From positions 3,565,001 to 3,629,000 of the forward strand of contig NZ_JAPDVG010000001.1 in assembly GCF_026015625.1 (NCBI RefSeq): 64,000 nt of DNA. Direction: 5' to 3'. The DNA comes from Segatella copri. Its GTDB lineage: Bacteria > Bacteroidota > Bacteroidia > Bacteroidales > Bacteroidaceae. The notes below the pieces were generated by a model, which saw only the letters and a list, made by a program, of their open reading frames with translations, was not told the DNA's origin and ran no database searches. Shown piece by piece: positions 59,154-64,000 of this stretch. The translations under genes and the position numbers were made by a program. Position 1 is the stretch's first letter; each line of letters opens with the position of its first letter.

Positions 59154-61643
59154 ATGATGGATAAGAAATTTTACGCCATAGCCGTATCGGCGATATGTGC
59201 TATGAATGTCTATGCCGGACCGGTAGACGTGAACAAGGCGCAGACAATGGCAAAAAAGTTTATCGGAAATCCTGTGAGTGTGGGTCCGTCGGTGGTGAAA
59301 AGCCGCGGAACCCGTACTTCAGAACCATCGCTCCACCTCTTCAACAACCAGGATGGTGAAGGCTTCGTCATCGTGGCGGGTGATGACCGGGTAGGCGGGG
59401 TACTGGGATATAGCGACAGGGGAAGACTGGATGCTGAAAATATGTCGGCTCCGATGAAAAAACTCCTGGAGCGATATGCACGGGTGGTGGAGCTGGTGAA
59501 GGTAGACAGCATCAGCGTGACGCCGGTTTATGCCAAACCGCCGAAGGCATCGGTAAAACCGCTCGTCAGTGCGGAGTGGAGCCAGGATTATCCTTATAAC
59601 TACTATACCCCGCGCAGCAGCACCAGCGGCAAGCCTACCTATACGGGCTGTACCATCACGGCGATGGCACAGGTGCTCTATGCCCACCGCTGGCCTAAGA
59701 TGAGACCCGAGGGGGTAAACCGGGGTAAGGGTGCCATGGCATACGATTATTATGACTGGGACAACATGCTCGATTCCTACAGCGGAGGAGGGTACAGCGA
59801 GGCTCAGGCACAGGCAGTGGGCGTGCTGATGCGCGACTTGGGAAAACTGGCCCAGGCTACCTACGGTGTGCACGGAACCCTCTGTGATGAGGCAAAGTTA
59901 TGGAATACCCTCGAGAACGATTACAACTGCAATGTGCGCCAGCTGGAGAAGGACAGACTGCCGGGCGGCGAGTTTCTGCAGGCTATCTACCAGGAACTGT
60001 CTCTCGGCTGTCCGGTCTTCATGACGGGCGGCGACCATGCCTTTTTATATGATGGCTATGATGAGAACGGACTGGTGCATATAAACTGGGGATGGGCTGG
60101 TCTGGACAATGGCTATTTCGACATCAATACAGCAGCGACGGCTGGCGGAGGTTACGGCAGCGACGGCTGTTACTACGAAAACCAGATAGCGCTCTTCGTG
60201 CATCCGAACGACGGAATGATAGAACCGCTGCAGCCTAAACCGGTGGTGCTGTCGGTGAACAATGACCAGGGACTGCAGTTTCAGGCGAGTGAAGGAATGA
60301 CGGTGAAGTCGGTTATTCCGGCGCAGATCAAAGGTGTGGGAGCCCGCAATGTGGCTCAGGATGCCGGAGGCGCCTATACCGGACAGATAGGCATCGGACT
60401 CTTTACGCAGGACGGAAAGTGTATGCATGTCTTCGGGCAGTCGGGTATCTTGACTTGGGCTACCTATTATACCAGCTACAATTTCGAATATGACTGGTGG
60501 AGGATGGACCTGAATGAGATAGATGGTCTGGCAGACGGCACCTACACTCTGCGACCTTTGGGCCGCCGGCTCCTGGATGCTGACAAGGGTGTTTGGGAAA
60601 ACTGGAGGCAGATGGTGAATGGCAATTCCGTGCCGATGATTGTAAACCGTGGCGAGGTTACGCTGGTACAGGCAGACAACAAGCCTCACCTGTTGCTTGC
60701 GGGAAAACCAGAGGTGCTGGAGCCAGCCTATCAGTACAGCAGCCAGTTGGCAGGCATTCTGCTGAATGTATCTAACCTGAGCCGCTATCAGGCTCGCGGC
60801 GAGTTACAGGTGGAACTGGAGGGCACGGGAAATCTGGTGGGTGAAACCTATCAGGTACCGAATGCCTATCTCATCCACATGGTGGCGCAGCGCATGGATA
60901 CTACCCAGTGGCTCGTGAGGTTCATGACATCCTATTCGGGCCCTACCGGCTCTCATGAGCTCAAGGCAGGCAAGTATCGCATGAAGCTCCGCTTCAACCA
61001 CAATATCGAGACGAAGAATCCTGGTGTCTACGAGATTCCGGTGCCGGAAGATTTCCTGCTCGAGGTATATCCTAACAACTACGAAGGCAGGGTGACCGTT
61101 ACATCGGTGAAACTCCTGGATGAAGCGGGCAGTTATGTGCCTTCCCATTACTTCGACCTGGATCAGAAGCCGCAGCTGGTGCTGGGTATGTCGGGCTATA
61201 TGAAGTATCTGACGCAGGGCAGTCTGCAAACCCGCATGCGCTACCGTCTGGTCAATGTGGCTACGGGCGAGACTGCGTATACGAGCAGCATCAGCAGAGT
61301 GAGCATTCCGTGCAACAATGATACGGATCTTACGGGTTCTACCCGCCATACCGTGAATCTTTCTGAGTTGGCAGAGGGCACCTACGAGATACATGTAGAT
61401 ATAGAGCGTGACGGCATGTGGCTGGACCGCTGGAATGCCAATACGTTGCGCCGCCGCATTACGCTCTACCGCAAGGCGCCGACTACAGGCATCACGAAGC
61501 CGGCTCTATCGCAGGGCACGGGCAGTGCAGCCGCCTCTTCATCTTCTGATGCAGTATACGGGTTGGATGGCCGCAAACTTACCAAAGTTACCCAGCCGGG
61601 CATCTATATCCGGAATGGAAAGAAGGTGGTAATGCGCAAATAA
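59154..61643 (+). CDS. Secreted C10-family (streptopain-like) cysteine protease
   Basis: 829 residues. Signal peptide (IAVSAICAMNVYAG), inhibitory prodomain (about 20-140; GEGFVIVAGDDRVGGVLGYS), catalytic domain with Cys in YTGCTITAMAQVLYAHRWP and His in TGGDHAFLYDGYDENG, then LVHINWGWAG. The C-terminal ~450 residues are beta-rich accessory domains ending in a VYGLDGRK...GIYIRNGKKVVMRK tail. Likely degrades host proteins or dietary peptides outside the cell. Confidence 0.92.
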   Translation: MMDKKFYAIAVSAICAMNVYAGPVDVNKAQTMAKKFIGNPVSVGPSVVKSRGTRTSEPSLHLFNNQDGEGFVIVAGDDRVGGVLGYSDRGRLDAENMSAPMKKLLERYARVVELVKVDSISVTPVYAKPPKASVKPLVSAEWSQDYPYNYYTPRSSTSGKPTYTGCTITAMAQVLYAHRWPKMRPEGVNRGKGAMAYDYYDWDNMLDSYSGGGYSEAQAQAVGVLMRDLGKLAQATYGVHGTLCDEAKLWNTLENDYNCNVRQLEKDRLPGGEFLQAIYQELSLGCPVFMTGGDHAFLYDGYDENGLVHINWGWAGLDNGYFDINTAATAGGGYGSDGCYYENQIALFVHPNDGMIEPLQPKPVVLSVNNDQGLQFQASEGMTVKSVIPAQIKGVGARNVAQDAGGAYTGQIGIGLFTQDGKCMHVFGQSGILTWATYYTSYNFEYDWWRMDLNEIDGLADGTYTLRPLGRRLLDADKGVWENWRQMVNGNSVPMIVNRGEVTLVQADNKPHLLLAGKPEVLEPAYQYSSQLAGILLNVSNLSRYQARGELQVELEGTGNLVGETYQVPNAYLIHMVAQRMDTTQWLVRFMTSYSGPTGSHELKAGKYRMKLRFNHNIETKNPGVYEIPVPEDFLLEVYPNNYEGRVTVTSVKLLDEAGSYVPSHYFDLDQKPQLVLGMSGYMKYLTQGSLQTRMRYRLVNVATGETAYTSSISRVSIPCNNDTDLTGSTRHTVNLSELAEGTYEIHVDIERDGMWLDRWNANTLRRRITLYRKAPTTGITKPALSQGTGSAAASSSSDAVYGLDGRKLTKVTQPGIYIRNGKKVVMRK

Positions 61644-61703
61644 TAATTGACAGAAAAAACAGGTAATTGATTCAATAATTTTTAAAATTAGACAACGCTA
61701 CGG

Positions 61704-62762
61704 TTATTTCTGTCTTGGCTTGATTTCGTATGCCGGATTGTTGCGGATATCCCAACGGTCTAACTTTGCACCATTGGTGAGTATCAGTTTCTCCTTCTGG
61801 TAGGCTATGATGGTCTGCGAAGGAAGGAGGACGCGGTCATCGGCGGTGAAACTGCGCAACGGATTGGCAAAGTTTCTTGCCTGGAAATCGGCGAGACTGT
61901 ATTCTGCCAACTGTATCTTGCCGTCCTTCAACATTGATACGAAGAACTTATCCTTGTCACCGGTCTTTGAAATGGAACGTAGCTTGAACTCCTGAGAACG
62001 GGAAACCTTGAGCGGGGCATAATCCTTTTGCTGGATGATGTCTTCTACTTTCCATGAATAGATGGTTCCCGTGCGAGGGATGAAGGCATAGAGCGAATCG
62101 CCAATCACCTCCATATCGTAGGATTCTCCAAGCGGCTCATTACTGCTGCCAATGAAATCGCCACCCGTACTGAGCTTGGCAAATACCTTATTGTTGTTTG
62201 CTGCCTCCAGGTTCAGCGCCTCGCGGTCGAAGACTCGGATGTTGGTATACTTTGAGTCGCGCACGAAAACAAGACGAGGGGTTGCGCAAACACAGCCCAC
62301 CTTCGAAATCATGCTGGCTGGCCAGGAACCTGTGCCCAGACGGCTGAGATATTTGCCCGTTTTCCTGTCGAAGATCTGTACCTCCTGATTTTCGCCGGCA
62401 GCCACAAAGAGATGGTCGCCTTCAGCATAAACATCGCGTGCCAGCGTGCGGTCTCCGTTGCTCATGCTGCGCTTGAATTCCAACGTTTCGGCATCGAAGA
62501 CATCGACACACTTGCCTGCAAAATTCGCCACATACAACTCTTCGCCATCGTGAAAGAGGTTGGCTGCATCCAGCGGTCTGCCACCTAAATCTTCGGCTGT
62601 GCGGGAAAGATGTCCGTCCAGATAGAAATGATCTGCCACCTTGATGGTATCTACCGGTTGCGGTACCACTCTGTCTTCCGTTATCTCACGTATTTCTGTC
62701 TTATCGCAGGAAGCTAAAGCCAGCATCATTCCTGCTCCTATCATGATCATATTTTTTCTCAT
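61704..62762 (-). CDS. Beta-propeller lipoprotein
   Basis: 352 residues from MRKNMIMIGAGMMLALASCD (ALASC lipobox), chosen because a strong AAAGGAGG lies before this ATG. Six to seven repeats with the NHL/TolB-like cadence (GEELYVANFAGKCVDVFDAE, DHLFVAAGENQEVQIFDRK, DSLYAFIPRTGTIYSWK). Probably a surface-exposed binding or scaffold protein. 13 bp after the metalloprotease-like gene, so the two form an operon. Confidence 0.75.
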   Translation of the reverse strand: MRKNMIMIGAGMMLALASCDKTEIREITEDRVVPQPVDTIKVADHFYLDGHLSRTAEDLGGRPLDAANLFHDGEELYVANFAGKCVDVFDAETLEFKRSMSNGDRTLARDVYAEGDHLFVAAGENQEVQIFDRKTGKYLSRLGTGSWPASMISKVGCVCATPRLVFVRDSKYTNIRVFDREALNLEAANNNKVFAKLSTGGDFIGSSNEPLGESYDMEVIGDSLYAFIPRTGTIYSWKVEDIIQQKDYAPLKVSRSQEFKLRSISKTGDKDKFFVSMLKDGKIQLAEYSLADFQARNFANPLRSFTADDRVLLPSQTIIAYQKEKLILTNGAKLDRWDIRNNPAYEIKPRQK

Positions 62763-62775
62763 ATCGTTTCCTCCT

Positions 62776-63999
62776 TTATTTTGCATGATCTTTAATCGGG
62801 TTCTCTGTGAAATATTTCACCAGTCTGCTCTTTTTGTAAAAATCCTCTATGGTCTTCTGCAGTTTGGCATCATCCTTGAAGGTATCATTGATACCACAGT
62901 CGCGATACTTGGCATTCTCATCTTTGTGGAAGCCCAGCAGATTGCGGTCGGTATAAGGGAGATCGCCCTTATGGCTCAACCACATGTGCAGCTGCCAGAT
63001 AAATTCCGGCCATCCTACGTTGACGCCTTCCGGTGTTTTGGCTGGATACGTCATGTTGCTGTCGTGACTATAGTCCATGCAGTGCATGTGCTCGTGGGTA
63101 ATTGCTTCCCATCCGCTGAACGAACCATAATGGCCATAGAAGTTCCAGTCGGTAACGGTCCAGATGTAGCCGCCGCCCAATCCACCGTATGCCGGACTAG
63201 ACTGTCCGAGCACGAAGTTTTTCGGTGCCTTGAATCTTTCCATTTCGCTCTGGTATTTCTCGGCAGTGAACGTTACTTTATTGTTGTCGTAGAGATCGCC
63301 GCCCATCACCTTCTTGAAGTTTGCCATCACATACTTATATTCCGGAGTGGTCATCATATAGGTATAGTTGGTGACAATCACCACCCATTCGCGGGCGTAG
63401 ATAGGTTTCATTTCACGGAACTTGTGCGATTCTCCAACCTCTGGAGTCCACCCGTAGTTGGAGAAACTGCAGGTCCATCTGGCGTCAATCTTTTGGAGCA
63501 TCTTGAAGTGCTCATCATCGCTCACGAGACGTGTCTTCATCCTGTTAAGGTCGAGATACGGGCAGGTGAAACTCACGAAGTTTCCGTTTTTCTTTTTCCA
63601 GATATTCCGTCTGCCAACGAATGATGGCTTGAAGGAGAAGCGGGAGAAGGCGGGAATGGATTTAATGAACGCCACCGGAATGTATTCATCCACTTCCGGG
63701 ATATACATCTCGAGTGTTACGTTGGAGACTGGTTTTGCCGACCAACTGGTGATGACGAGCGATTCATCCTCAGTAGATTTCTTAACATTGATGAGGTTGT
63801 CTGTCTGGAAGGTGTAATCCGGTTTGTCTACGATTTCAGTTGATGGGTCAGATAGATTCAGGATGTGTTTAGCCCGTTCTGCCGGCAACTTTTCGAAAAC
63901 CACCGTATCCTTTTTGAAATCTTCCTGAAACGGTTTTTCAATGTCGTTGTACACGATCTGGTCTTCATAATCGGTGGAGCAGGATGCCATCAGGGTCAT
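62776..63999 (-). CDS. Putative zinc metallopeptidase lipoprotein (5' end outside window)
   Basis: 407 residues visible. The first residues (MTLMASCSTDYEDQ) contain a lipobox-like Cys, but the start lies at the window edge and the true start is upstream, so the protein is N-terminally truncated here. HExxH in WEAITHEHMHCMDYSHD provides the zinc site, with a possible third ligand further on (WPEFIWQLHMWLSH). Pairs with the propeller lipoprotein. Substrate unknown. Confidence 0.75.
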   Translation of the reverse strand: MTLMASCSTDYEDQIVYNDIEKPFQEDFKKDTVVFEKLPAERAKHILNLSDPSTEIVDKPDYTFQTDNLINVKKSTEDESLVITSWSAKPVSNVTLEMYIPEVDEYIPVAFIKSIPAFSRFSFKPSFVGRRNIWKKKNGNFVSFTCPYLDLNRMKTRLVSDDEHFKMLQKIDARWTCSFSNYGWTPEVGESHKFREMKPIYAREWVVIVTNYTYMMTTPEYKYVMANFKKVMGGDLYDNNKVTFTAEKYQSEMERFKAPKNFVLGQSSPAYGGLGGGYIWTVTDWNFYGHYGSFSGWEAITHEHMHCMDYSHDSNMTYPAKTPEGVNVGWPEFIWQLHMWLSHKGDLPYTDRNLLGFHKDENAKYRDCGINDTFKDDAKLQKTIEDFYKKSRLVKYFTENPIKDHAK

Positions 64000-64000
64000 C

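Noticed and set aside
1..64000. tRNA or rRNA genes
   Set aside because: No cloverleaf or conserved rRNA segment was recognised on either strand; the phage uses fabG, not a tRNA.

Overview
The window comes from a Bacteroidales genome, most likely Prevotellaceae (Segatella/Prevotella copri-like). This is inferred from four things: Bacteroidetes-type promoters (-7 TAnnTTTG, often with -33 TTTG/TTGG at a 19-bp spacer), the TamB-TamL pair, DUF4827-type and other lipoproteins, and secreted proteins ending in a GIYI.NGKK.V.R/K tail. No rRNA or tRNA gene was recognised. The species call is inference.

Layout. 1-667 is host DNA with a TetR regulator. 668-39610 is a complete-looking ~38.9-kb siphovirus-type prophage bounded by a perfect 20-bp direct repeat (668-687 and 39591-39610). 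The repeat is the 5' coding end of host fabG, so the phage integrates at the fabG start codon and re-supplies that end of the gene at its right border. 39584-64000 is host DNA: fabG, an RluA-type pseudouridine synthase, tamB, tamL, a nucleotidyltransferase, a DHH phosphoesterase, a DUF4827-like lipoprotein, glmM, a small peptide-maturation/export cluster (HPrK-like kinase, S26-like peptidase, PqqD-like protein, ABC exporter), an unusual 22-bp repeat array, a deleted Rpn-family gene, a thiol-disulfide-type secreted protein, a C10 protease, and two lipoproteins.

Prophage map. From left to right: integrase (+); then on the minus strand lysis genes (candidate unimolecular spanin, amidase, holin-like), a diversity-generating retroelement (DGR), tail fibres and tail tip, tape measure, tail chaperones with a likely -1 frameshift, tail tube, connectors, capsid, protease, portal, terminase, nucleases and helicase, an AT-rich repeat region that looks like an origin, primase-helicase, a second DGR target, family A polymerase, ssDNA-binding protein, DUF2800, small early genes, and a divergent switch region; then the CI-type repressor (+) next to attR. 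A membrane-protein gene with its own promoter (17406-17831, +) sits as a moron inside the tail operon.

The most exciting system is the DGR. It has a reverse transcriptase, an Avd-like accessory protein, a 109-bp template repeat (TR) and two 109-bp variable repeats (VR). Every VR-TR mismatch (18 in VR1, 16 in VR2) lies at a template adenine, almost all in 11 AAY codons. Each VR is followed by a hairpin with a GAAA loop. VR1 is in a tail-fibre-tip gene beside the DGR. VR2 lies 28 kb away inside the replication module, in a lectin-like protein with a different N-terminus, so one template appears to diversify two proteins from different operons.

A second theme is the junction. In the lysogen the repressor gene points directly into fabG with no visible terminator, and the integrase lies behind tetR and the truncated fabG start. 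Integration therefore seems to swap promoters, so that repressor transcription feeds a host fatty-acid and envelope operon.
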